From positions 434,001 through 498,000 of the forward strand of contig BDSI01000016.1 of NCBI GenBank assembly GCA_003117195.1: a stretch of 64,000 nt of DNA. The letters are read 5' to 3'. The notes beneath the pieces are model-generated. The model was not told the DNA's origin. It did no database searches and saw nothing but the letters and a program-made list of their open reading frames with translations. This document shows positions 1-11,100 of the stretch, one piece after another; the stretch's first letter is position 1, and every line of letters begins with the position of its first letter. Source of the stretch: Eudorina sp. 2006-703-Eu-15. Its lineage: Eukaryota; Chlorophyta; Chlorophyceae; Chlamydomonadales; Volvocaceae. The position numbers were made by a program, and so were the translations under genes.

Positions 1-1443
1 CAGACGCGCAGCGGCTCCAGCGGGCTGCAGTTCATGCCGCAGGCCGGGCAGGCGTACATGCTGGTGTCGATGCCCGTGAGCCTGCTTCAGCAGGTGAGGA
101 CGTTGGGTGGCGGCGCGAGGGGCTTGGGCATGGTGGCTGGATACTCGTTGAGTATGGTTCAAAGCATGGAAGAAGTCTAAATGGAGATGGGGATGTGGTC
201 AGTGAAGGGGCACGAGAGGGCGTTTGGGGATGCGTCGTGGGCGGTGCGTTGCTCGCCGCTGGCGCATTGTTATGCGGCTGCCGGTGACGTGCGGCCGCTA
301 CCTGTCAGCGGACAGGGTTTTCCTTTTCTAGGGCCGATTGGTGCTGCTGCAGCGGGCAGACGGGGGCGTGCTTGACGACACCCGGTGCCCCTGTCGCGCC
401 TCGTTCCGCAGGGCGTGATGCAGCAGCAGGCAGTGTTCACGGCCGCGGGCGTGCCGGTGATGGGAGGCGGGGGCGGCGCCGTGCCCGTGATGTTCACAGT
501 GTCTCCCGCGGCGCAGCCGCTGCAACAGCAGGCCGTGCTGTCGGCTGCGCCGTCAACGGACACCAAGGACGGAGACCACGGAACTGCGCACAAAGCTGCA
601 CAGGGTGCCGCGAGCATGGAGGGGGGGCCAGGTGGCGGCGCCGACGCCAACGGTGCCGAAGCCGTTTGCGGCGGGGCAGCCGTGCCGACGGGTTACGTTT
701 TCTATGCGATGCCAGCAGCCGCGGCATCCACCACGGCGGCGTTGCAGGGGTCCGGGACGGGGGTCGGCTTGGCAGGCACGACGAGTGCAAATGGCGCATG
801 GCCCGTGACGGCATCAGGCCAGTGGCAGGCGGCAGCCGTGACCGCCTACTGCACGGCCATGGGCGACGTGCAGGGGCAGCAGCAGCAGCAACAACAACAG
901 GAGGCGGAGGAGGAGGAGGAGGAGCAGGAGGCGCGGGGATGGGAGGATGCTGCCCCGCAGGCACAGGATCAGGGGCCGCAGCCGCAGCAGCCGCAGCCAG
1001 ACCAGCTGAGCCTGAGGGATGTACAGCAGCCAGGGGAAGGGCCGGAGGGGTCGGGGCCAGCGGACGCCGCGGTCGCCGCCGCCACCGCCCACGCGGACTC
1101 GTCGCTGTCGTCGCTGCAGGAGGTGGTGGGCCGCCTGGCGCCCGACCACATGCAGCTGCTGCTCCAACACCTGTCCGGCTCCACGGTGAGTGACCCGTCT
1201 GGTGTACCTAGCGTGGCACCGAAGGGCGACATCCTTTTGGAGAGGTTGACGACGTCCACCGCTCACTGCTCGCAACAATTGCAAGTCTCTTCCCAGACCA
1301 TGATCTCTGTTCCCAGGCTCTGTTCACTGGCTTTGTTCACTGGCGGCTGAGCGGCTCGGCGTAATGTTGTGCGGAAGCATATGAAGCATTTTTACGCCTT
1401 TTGTTCGCAGGTGTTGGAGGACGAGCCCGTCGACGGGCTATGA
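1..1443 (+). CDS. Gln/Ala-rich protein of unknown function, 3' part of gene
   Basis: Three exons can be read: 1-93 (open at the window edge), 412-1185 and 1411-1443, each ending in phase 0 at a GT donor (gtgagg, gtgagt) with CAG acceptors before 412 and 1411. They join into 299 residues ending in VLEDEPVDGL and a TGA at 1441-1443. The protein is rich in Gln, Ala, Gly and Pro, with a Q/E-rich run encoded at about 878-930 and a more structured, Leu-rich segment just before the last intron (around DHMQLLLQHL). This composition is common in algal regulatory proteins, but no domain is visible, so I name no function. The N-terminus lies outside the window, and the identity may rest there. Confidence 0.7.
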
Positions 1444-3804
1444 GTCATGGAAGTTCGGATGTCCGGCCTTCCGGCATTCCGGCTAGGGCAGGACCGTCCG
1501 CTCCGCCCTGCTCGGCTGCCCTGCTCGGCTGCCCTGCTCAGACGGACGGACCCATGCGGTTATCGACATACGCAGCATACCGTGCACACAAGCTTCGGAT
1601 TCGCATAGTGTTGATAACTTAATTTGCAAGTTCCCGCCTGTGGTCGTACACAGAAGGGGAGAGACTGGCGCATAATGGCTGTCATATAGTATTACGGGAC
1701 GAGTGCTGGGTGGAGAGGTGGGGACGCCTCTGGAGTACCTACCACTCGCGAGGCGTTTTGCTGGTGACGGTTGGGCGTTCGCGATACTGTACTTCGTCAG
1801 CAGGGGTAATGGACGGAAAAGCGTGGACAAGGAAGCGGAGGCGCGGAATCCGGTGACGCAGGTGTGCTGTGTGCAAGGAAACTGACCCGCGAGAAGCGAA
1901 GTCCCGCGCCCAGCTGTGCGCAGGGTGCCGCCCACGCGCCCAGTGGTGGTGGCCCGCTGGCCCCGGGTGGAAGGACGAATGTGGCGCGCGGCGGATGTCA
2001 AACAGGATCTCCATTTGTGTGGTTGCGTGGTTTCCAGGGGCAACCCCTGCGGCGCCCTGCCGACACAGCAACGAGGCACACCCTCGATGGTGGGTCTGGA
2101 CCGTTTTCACTATTACCGCCGATGGTACCGCAGCGCCGCAGAGTATGGAGTTTAGGACCAGGACCGCCAGCACTGGGTGCCGCAGGGCTGATCTTGGCGG
2201 CATGGATTTGCTGGGGACGAGGGGAACCAATGAGGTGCTTGTGATACGGCGGCTGCGATGCACCGTTTCCCTTGGACCCGGCAGCAGCCTCCGTGGGCTG
2301 GACCCGGCAGAAGCCTCCGTGGGCTGGACCCGGCAGCAGCCTCCGCGTACAGGATATATGCCAAGATATTCCTTGAAGGCTTACTATTGAGACGTACAGC
2401 GGGCTGGTGTCGAATCGCGCTGGTGACAGACAGCGCCGCAACTGCGGGGTCTCGACGTTATATTCGGATGCTCGTCATTGGTTCGGTCCGGTCACCGGAG
2501 GTTTGGCGATTTTGCCAGGGATTTCCGCGCGTTATCCTTTGGCGAGTAGGGCTGTGACAATTCGTTCGCCTGGAGCGCGCTCGACCAGGCTCAACACGGC
2601 TAAATACGCAAATTCGTCGTCACTTATCCTTTTCACTCCCAAAGCTTGTTCAACAGGTGGCTGTAAGTGCCACACAGCTGCGGCGCTCTGCGGCGCGGCC
2701 CCGAGTGGTTCCCAGGCAGTGGAAGACGATATCCATCAGCAGTACGATTTCTGATCTCGGTAACTCTCCGCTCGAAACGTTGTTAGAAGTCCGGCTCGCC
2801 TCTGGCGCGCATATATTTCGTAGGGGGCCTAGATTTGTTCCTGGACGCAAAGGGGCACAATTGGACGTAAAGGGACGCAAAGAACAGAGGAAGGGTGCAG
2901 GACGAAGTTGAACAGTCGCATGTCTTTACATGAAGCAGATTCTGCACAAAATCTCATGGATAAGAATATCGACCCACGCAGCCGTTATGGGTTGTGCTTT
3001 TCGACCGTTTTGGCCGATGTTTACATGGTCATTTCGTATGGCGGCGTTCAAAGGTGCGATTACATAGCCGCACGCCTATCGGTATATTGCAAAGACGGGG
3101 AACCCTGTGCATGGAATTGAAAAATCCCCTGGAACGAACCGACCGTTCGCTGCTCGCGAGGAATCACAACTACCCGGATTCTCTCGTGGGTGCCGTATCG
3201 GTAGCCGCGCGGACGCACATTGATGGTATCTCGACACGCAAAAAAGTATCTCTCCTACATGTTTGGTGCATCCTTATTCTCTTGCATTCTCACACGCACA
3301 AGTGCCCAATACTCATTCCGTAGGTCGGCTTAGCGACGCTCAGGCCATACATTTCATGCCACATGACTCCAAGTTGACTTACTACCATTCTCTAGAATTC
3401 AACTCGTTATCGGTCGCCAAATTACCAAGCGTAGAGGTTGAGCACGAAACCGACTACAGCGCAGGCGGACCCGTTGCGATGTGCGATAAGATACCGTGAC
3501 AGCAGGCGACGGCTCGGGTAAGGTGCATAGGTAGTGCTCATGTGATGTCTATAAGGGAATGGGAGATTGATACGAGAAGTCGTATACACTATCTCTGTCA
3601 TTGCTCTTTTGGGGTCCTCCCAGGCCGGCGTTGCAATTAATTTTACCCAACACATGCTGGTGCCGCGCATTGCAGGAATTCATCCGAAACCGGCTCCTCC
3701 TGCTGAGTTGCCAGCGAGGGCCCGTTTCAGAGACAGGCGCTGTGCCTGAGCGTTGTACTGTCACACAGGCGAAGACGCTCACCCCTGCGACAAGCTGAAT
3801 AAGA
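1444..3804. other. Intergenic region without a recognisable gene
   Basis: No reading frame here shows a domain, splice-consistent exon chain or codon bias like the neighbouring genes. It holds the 3' flank of the first gene, one copy of a dispersed short motif (core GCGAGAAGCGAAGTCC, near 1890-1905; also near 9402 and 48742), a 26-bp tandem repeat at 2273-2347, and presumably the promoter and 5' leader of the SPX gene toward 3804. Confidence 0.6.
2273..2347. repeat. 26-bp tandem repeat, about three copies
   Basis: The unit contains GGACCCGGCAGCAGCCTCCG and is repeated almost unchanged about three times. It lies in the intergenic region and no coding role is visible. Confidence 0.85.
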
Positions 3805-6401
3805 ATGAAGGTGAGATTGTTCTTACTTCGGTCGTCCCAGCGACGATTGCGGTGTTATGGTCATGTGCGTGCTGGGCCCATCGGTTGTCAACCGACCTAT
3901 CATTAATTTGATTTTGAACGATAGTCACATGCTGAAGAGGATCTTTGTTGACATGTAGTTCGGCAAAGTTCTCAAGGTGAGCTCGGAGAACATGCCCGAG
4001 GAAATGCATGACCTCTTCTTGCGATACAAGGAACTCAAAAAGCAGATCAAGCTGATACCCGTCGGCAAAGGTACGCTATCAGAGATTTGGGCCTGCACAG
4101 CTGCTCAAAGTGCGCCCGGACACTGACTCGTCCCACTTTGCCCACCGCTGAGCAGACGCTGCTGCAAGCAATGAGAAGCAGGCCAGTGTTTCACCGGACG
4201 GCAGCGTCACGGGCAGCGGCAGCACGGGGGTAAGTGACACACGGTTACGCAGTACTCGTGCGCTGAAGTCATGCAGTACTTCGACAGCAGGTTCGGCTGG
4301 CGGCACGCTTTCAAAACCCCCCTGTATGGCCCCCTCAGTCCTTCCTCAGCCCAGCCCCGACCTTATTGTATTATGGCACCTGATTGCGCTGTCGCGTTGT
4401 AACCTTCCTGCAGCAAGCTATCGTCACAGCGACGGTGCTGTCTCCCGAGGAGCAGGCCTTCATCACCACTCTCAACGAGGTGAGTCGAGCATTGTAGGGG
4501 AGGCGGTCTCGGGCCCTAAACTTCCCCAGGGACGACGGGTCCCATCCGATCCCCCGGCTGATCCCTCCCGGCTGATCCCTCCCGGCTGATCCCTCCCGGC
4601 TGATCCCTCCCGGCTGATCCCTCCCGGCTGATCCCTCCCGGCTGATCCCTCCCGGCTGATCCCTCCCGGCTGATCCCTCCCGGCTGATCCCTCCCGGCTG
4701 ATCCCTCCCGGCTGATCCCTCCCGGCTGATCCCTCCCGGCTGATCCCTCCCGGCTGATCCCTCCCGGCTGATCCCTCCCGGCTGATCCCTCCCGGCTGAT
4801 CCCTCCCGGCTGATCCCTCCCGGCTGATCCCTCCCGGCTGATCCCTCCCGGCTGATCCCTCCCGGCTGATCCCTCCCGGCTGATCCCTCCCGGCTGATCC
4901 CTCCCGGCTGATCCCTCCCGGCTGATCCCTCCCGGCTGATCCCTCCCGGCTGATCCCTCCCGGCTGATCCCTCCCGGCTGATCCCTCCCGGCTGATGCAC
5001 GCAGGACCTGGCACGCTTCAACCGCTACTTCATCGAAAAGGAGGAGGAGGCGGTGATCCGCATCCAGGTGCCGTCCCTTCCTCCCAGTGGGCCGTTGCAC
5101 TGTCTGGGATGTCGCAATGTCCGGGTTTCTCGCACTGCCCGACAGCTGGTGACCCATATCCGCCGGCTTGCTCGTCAAACCGGGAATCGGATGAATCGCC
5201 CGGATGAAGTATCCCGGGGGCCACCACAAACATGTTGAATGGATTCGGATGGGCTCGACAGCGCCGTCGCAAAGCAACGAACGCAGTAACCAACGCACAG
5301 CCGCGCATCCACACCGCCCTGCCGGCGGGAGTCCGCAAGTCCTGATCCTGGCTCCGGATCCTTGCTTATTCCTTCCCGTCCCGTCCCGTCCCTTCCCGCC
5401 CAAATGTCCGGGGGCGCCCTGATTGGGGACAGGCTCTGTGCGACGAGCTGACTGCTGCGGCGGCCGCCGCGGGATTCCACCTGCCGGCGGCCCTCACAGA
5501 CGTCACCACCACCCTCTCGGACCACGAGGAGGGGAGACAGCACGTGGTGGCCGTGGTCCCGTCGTACGGACAGGCGGCCGTCGCGGACTCCTCCGCCGCG
5601 GCCGCCGCCCCACCCGCTGCGCAGCCGGCGGCGCAGCCAGCTGCCGTCACGGACTCCTCCGCAGGCGCCCGCCTCGCCGCCCTCGCGCCAGCCAGCGCAG
5701 CGGAGTCGGACCCTGGGGAAGCGACACGGCGGCAAGCGGCCGCCGCGACCCCACAGCAGCAGCAACAAGAACAGCAGCAGCGGCAGCCGGAGCAGCCGGA
5801 GCAGCCCGGAAGCCACAACCACCACCACAACCACCAGCACGGAAGCCACCACAACGGCCACGGCCACCCGGGCTCCTCGGCGCTGCAGGCCGTCAAATCC
5901 CGGTTGGTGCAGTTCCACGGGGAGATGGTCCTGCTGCTGCACTGGAGCTTGCTCAACTACGCAGCCGTGGTGAAGATCCTGAAGAAGCACGACAAGCGGA
6001 CGGGGGTGCTGCTGCGGGCGCCCTACCTGGCCAACGTGCTGCAGCAGGTGTGGCGGCTGGGGCGAGGGGGCCACCGAAAATGCTGAGCCCGGAAACTCAC
6101 CCGGGCACATCCACATACAACTGATGAATGTTGAAGTGATGGGCGACTGGGGCGAATGGCGGCAGGGGGCTTGGATACACGCCAGGCACGGCACGGCCGC
6201 TGGGATGGCCGTGTGTGGTCGTTTACAGTAAATGATGTATTTATTCACTGTAAACGAGGGTGCAGTGGACCCCGCGAGGGTCATCGGTGACAGTCCCGCA
6301 GTGTCCCCACGATGTCCTCATTGCAATGTGTGTTTAATGAGAGACCCATCGATGTGTGTGTGTGTGTGTGTGTGTTAAGAAATGCAATCCGCCCACCCGT
6401 C

Positions 6402-6467
<66 letters not shown>

Positions 6468-7642
6468 ACGTGTGTGCGGAAATCCGGGTTCAAGAAGGGA
6501 CGGAAGACGGACGCCAACGGTCTGCGAGCGGGGTCGGGTGGCGGGGCACGGGAGGCCAAGATCCCACACGCATTTTGCCTTGTGGACATGTCCTTCATGT
6601 CATGTCGCGGTCATGTCGGCCCCCTGCTGTTCCCTTCGCTGCACCCTGCTCGCCGCAGCCGTTCTCCTCCACCACCATCATGAGCCGGCTGGCCAAGCGG
6701 GCGGAGGAGCTGGTGGTGGCGACGATGCAGCTCGGGTCCACGGGTCTGCATGGGTCGGCGCCGGTGGGGACCCCGGCCGTGGCGTCAGGCAGGGCGGAGG
6801 GCGCCGCCGGAGCATCAGCGCCGCAGCCGGCGGCTGCGGCGGCCCAGATTCAGGCTCAGACGGATCGGTCGGGCCTGCCCCGGGGCTCCACCGAAGCGCA
6901 GCAGGGGCAGACATGGGCCAGGGCGGTCGCGGCGGCGCCGTCGGGCCGGGGGGCGGCGTCGGCGTCGGAGGCGTCGACGCTGACGTTCGCGACTGCCGTG
7001 GACCGGGATGGCGCGTACGGGGATGCAACCTGCCACACGGAGCCGCTGGTCGGGTGAGTCGTCCGGCGGGGGACCCGTTTCTAGGATTTGGTTTTCTTCT
7101 CATCCATCCCCCTTTGCTGCCTTGCTTGCGGATGTCCCGACCGGCTGCCGACATCTTCGCGGTCTTGATATCAATGAGCTGCTGGCTTGCAGTAAATCAG
7201 CTCTGCTGAGCTGTCCGACATCAAATCTGGTTGCGGTGCCGCCCTCACGAGCGCCCACGGACGGCTGCTATTTCGTCGTCTCTCGGTACAGCCCTCCCGG
7301 GATCCCGCCCTGCACACCCTCCCTCCCGCCATTGCTCGGGACAGTCAATGCCTTACCGGACCGCTGCTCTACAACCAGCAGCGTAGTATTACAACCAGCA
7401 GCGTAGTATGAACATGCCTACCGTTCTCATTCATCCTCCCACCCTCCCTCAGCGTAGTATGAATATGTCCACCAATTTCCTATACCTACCCTCCCTCCCA
7501 CCCGTCCTCCCACCCTCCCTCCCACCCTCCCACCCTGCCTCCCACCCAGGAGTACCATGCACGCCCTGGAGACGTGGGCTAACCTGCGGAAGAACGCCAT
7601 CACGCCGTCCACTGTCCTCGCGGCGGAGGTGGAGCAGCCGCC

Positions 7643-7674
<32 letters not shown>

Positions 7675-8116
7675 TAGCCCAGCAGCAGGCGGTGCTCGGC
7701 AAGCGCAAGGTACGGCGTTGGCCTGCTGCTGCGGTCGCCTGCCGGTGGGGCTCCGGTGGCGAGGGGATGACGTCCTCGGCCCCACCCACACCAGGGCGAA
7801 TGCCTTTCTAGGCGTTGATAGGACGCGCGCCCGTGTACCTATGGAAGGCCCGAGCCGCGAGCCACACCGAGCCGCTAGCTATGCCGACAGTGACAGTTGA
7901 TCTCTAGTGTGTCATGTACTGCACCGTATTCGTGCTGCTGCTGACCGTGCACAACCAGTATACCGCCCTTCCTCCTGTGCGTTTTGTACCCCGGTCTAAC
8001 GGCTACAGGCGGAGGATGCCGCCGCGGAGGACACGGCGCCTGGGCAGCAGCAGCCGCAGGATGCTGAGCCCGGGGCAAAGAGCCCTCGGCGACGGGACGC
8101 GGGCTCCGCTCCTTGA
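3805..8116 (+). CDS. SPX-domain protein (inositol-pyrophosphate/phosphate sensor)
   Basis: Nine exons: 3805-3810, 3959-4070, 4156-4229, 4414-4479, 5005-5067, 5433-6047, 6659-7053, 7550-7709, 8009-8116; 532 residues. Exon 1 codes only Met-Lys (ATGAAG followed by the donor gtgaga); joined to exon 2 it gives the canonical SPX start MKFGKVLK. The SPX domain is split: the N-terminal helices include YKELKKQIK (residues 25-33), then LSPEEQAFITTLN and DLARFNRYFIEKEEEAVIRIQ-type sequence, an Ala/Gln/His-rich insert of about 150 residues, and the closing helix with VKILKKHDKRTG (287-298). Tyr25, Lys29 and the lysines at 288, 291, 292 and 295 correspond to the basic patch that binds inositol pyrophosphates in known SPX domains. 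No EXS, RING, MFS or VTC domain follows; the rest is a low-complexity tail with poly-Gln (exon 8). By family, it should sense phosphate status, perhaps by binding a PHR/PSR1-type transcription factor; that role is inference. Confidence 0.9.
4553..4996. repeat. 14-bp minisatellite, about 31 copies, in SPX intron 4
   Basis: The unit CTGATCCCTCCCGG is repeated almost perfectly through most of the intron between exons 4 and 5 (4480-5004). Three units make 42 bp, so an antisense frame stays open and encodes a repeating 14-residue peptide. This is a by-product of the repeat, not a gene. Confidence 0.97.
6219..6257. repeat. Short inverted repeat in SPX intron 6
   Basis: TCGTTTACAGT (6219-6229) pairs with ACTGTAAACGA (6247-6257), an 11-bp perfect stem around a 17-nt AT-rich loop. 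It may be a tiny foldback insertion or an RNA hairpin in the intron. Confidence 0.7.
6352..6464. repeat. GT microsatellites in SPX intron 6
   Basis: Two GT runs (about 6352-6375 and 6404-6464) lie on either side of a short unique spacer, inside the intron between 6048 and 6658. Confidence 0.95.
7464..7485 (-). repeat. Dispersed intron repeat, family A (copy in SPX intron 7)
   Basis: The reverse complement matches the family core TATAGGAAATTGGTAGACAT with one change. Other copies are in the BRM and DRC11 introns. Confidence 0.7.
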
Positions 8117-11100
8117 GGCGCATTGTGCGGATGTCCGCCTCGGGGCGGAAGGGGCTGGTGGCGTTGTAGTTGCCGACAACGATGTCAGGCGAAAACGTCA
8201 CATCGTATGGCTATAGGGTTTGCTGTTCACATGACTCAACTTTTCGATGACATGGCGGCTATGTCCTGGGAGGCGGCCAGGGAGGTGGAGGGTGTGGTGG
8301 GGCCGGTGGTACGGCGTGCCCCGTACGGTGTACGGTAAATATGGGCTCGACGACGAACGACCCGGATTGACCCCCGCGAATGACCACCTTCCACCGCAGC
8401 GCCTGACTGGACCTGTGGCGTCTGCAAACAAACACAAGAGGCAGCGCCGTTCCACCCGTTTCGAGGTTTTGGGCGCACGCGCTCCACCCTTGCCGTGTTC
8501 CTGCTGTTGTCCTCGTCGTCGTCGTCGTCGTCGTTGCCGTGTTCCTGCTGTTGTCCTCGTCGTCGTCGTCGTCGTGCATTACGTCAACCACCTGCGGCAG
8601 GGCGGTGTTGCTGCTCCTCCAAACCAAGCCCTGGGTGGCCCGCAGGCGTTTCGTTCCCCCATCGTTTCCATTTTCTCATTTTAATTTTGACAGCCAGACA
8701 GCCGCACAAGCTGATTCGTTGTTGGGGGTCTGTTGCGAGGGGTTGGCCAACCACGGTGGAGGTGGAGGTGTAAGTGATGACGGGGTTCTCTCGGATGCGG
8801 TGCGGTGCTGTGCTGCTGTCGACATTCACTGAATGGTGGCAGGAGGGCGGCGCTCGCTGCTGCTCCTCCTGCGGCGGCGGCGGGCGGGCGGGCGGACGTG
8901 CTGCTGCGTGGGGCGGGGCACACCCAGACCCCCAAACCCTGTCCTCCTCCGCTCTTGATGCCCTTGGGGACGGGGGCGGAGACGACGGTGATTCCGGACG
9001 CCCGGCGCGACTGGTGTGCGCCTCAAAGGGGCCGTGTGTTGGGCCCGGGCGGCCTCTCATGAGGGTCGTTGACTCCCGTCTGCAGACGTTACAAGCTCGA
9101 GGTTTGATGCATGGTGGTGGTCGTTGGTTGTGGTTGTGGTGGTGGTGGTGGTGGTGGTGTTGAGAGGCGGGTGGCTGCGCGGCAGTGAGCTACAGTCCTC
9201 GCTTGCCCGCCGTCTCGGCCTGGGTGTCTCGGCAGGGAGGAGGTACGGTGTGCTGCATCGTTGAAGACCAGCAGGGGCATCCATCATCACTTGGCGTCAG
9301 AATGACCTCGAGTGCACAGCGGTTCACGGCACGCCACGATGCCATCCGCTATTCCACTCGGCAGGACGTTGGGGTGGACCTGCTGAGTAGGAGAACTGCG
9401 CCGCGAGAAGCGAAGTCCAGCTGGACAGGTGGTGCAGGCGATGGCAACTGACAAGACCCTGGACCTGCGTGTATGTGTGTGCATTTGTGTGTTTGGTGAA
9501 AAGCCCACGTGTGTGTGTGTGTCTCGTAAGGGTGTTCAGAAGCTGCATACCTCCAGGGAGTGCGCGTGTGGTCAGCGATTGTTTGGTCTCGAACACGAGA
9601 AGACGAGTGGGGTTGGGGTTGGGGTCGGGCCCTGATGCCTGAATGTGCATGCGGACGCGGTGGAGAGGGCTGTGCGCTGGACGTTGTGGGGGAGGAGTTT
9701 GTGTCTTCTTGTGACCCGGAGGGATGCGGCCTTCCTTGCTGGCATGGTGCCAGGAGAGGGGCAGGTGAGCTTTGGGGGGAAGGCCTCGATGGATGTCTGC
9801 CCCCGACGCCCCCGGGACGGTTGGCTTCCCGCCGGCGCGTTGGTCATCCGGCTTACGGTGACGGCGGGCGCCTGGTTCACTCCTGCGCCCGGTTCGCTCC
9901 TCGTTTTGACTCGCGAAGGCGTCGCTGCGGGGCCGCGCAAGCCCGCGCCCCGCCGTCGTTGTGCAGTGCGCATCGTGTTCTGTTGACGACCGGCAAACAT
10001 CAAGTAGTACCGTACGTCTGTGCGCTCGATTCGGCACGGATTGGTTTGGGTTAAGACTGGTTTCTGTTTGGGCTTGGGTTATCGTGAGGACTCGGGGCCC
10101 CGGCTCGGGACTCTGGGCTGGCTTTCTCCCAGTATACAGGCTTGACGCCAGCGGCGACTTTTCTAAACCCACAGCAACTGCCTGCCGGCCGACCCGGGCC
10201 CCACACATGCAGCACTCGGCAAACTGTGCACCTCTTTGTCGGCTTGCCACAAGTGCTTTTAACGCCAGCAGGCGTTTGCCGTGTGCCCGCGGCGTAGAGG
10301 AGGGGCGCGTGGAGAGGGGCGTGTCTTGTGTCGTGTGTCGTGTCTTGTCTGCGGATGCTGGTGCTGCTGGTGTGTTGCTTGGTGGGGGTGTCAGGGCAGC
10401 CCTCTGGGGCCCGTTGTGGAGGCGCGTTGCTATAGGGTGGGGTTTTGACGAAGGGAAGTGGCATGCAGATGTCGCGGCACGCCGCTGGTGCGCAAGGGTG
10501 TGGTGCGGGGGAAACCGGGGCTGCCAGCCGCGGCCCAGGCACAGCACGCAAAATGCCGCTGTGTCGAGCAACGGTGAGCGCGCCCTGCTCCCGAATGGGT
10601 AAGAAGCGCTCTCCGCAAACAACCGCATACACACAATGTATTCATCAAACCGTAACCTCATGACTCAGTTGGAGCGGTGGGTGGTTGCGCCTTGCGAGTC
10701 GTACAACATGGTACGGTACGGTATGGCTCGTCTGCTACCTGTAGTCGTCGTAGCACTGCATTCTAGGAGCGGCGACCGCAAGCAGCTGATTAAGAGGAGG
10801 GCCGGCTCGGGGCGGTGGTGGTTGACGGCAGAGCAGTTTTCCTTATGCTTGAATGACTTTGATACGCAGCCCGGCTGCGGAGTGCGAACGCGAGGGATAT
10901 TCGGGAGTTGCCCCGGCTGGTCTGCCTCCACGGGACCATGGTTGCGTCTAGGGTTTTCATCGCGACTGATCTCCCGCCTGCCCTGTCATCTGCGGTGGCG
11001 GTGCGCTGGGAATACTTGAACCATTTACGTACACCACGTCAGATTTGCTGACTTTGGGGCCTCATATTTGGTGCATGAAGGGGATGTTGCCCCGCCGGAC

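Noticed and set aside
3953..3958. ATG followed directly by TAG at the apparent SPX start, suggesting a nonsense mutation
   Set aside because: An upstream ATGAAG exon (3805-3810) splices with this TAG as the acceptor and gives the canonical MKFGK start, so the gene is probably intact.
4371..5403. Long antisense frames encoding a repeating SAGRDQPGGISREG peptide
   Set aside because: They are translations of the 14-bp minisatellite inside an SPX intron; three units equal 42 bp, so the frame cannot close.
9324..10661. 445-codon minus-strand frame
   Set aside because: Low-complexity composition, CA-repeat translation, no domain and no splice partners. Long chance frames are common in GC-rich DNA.
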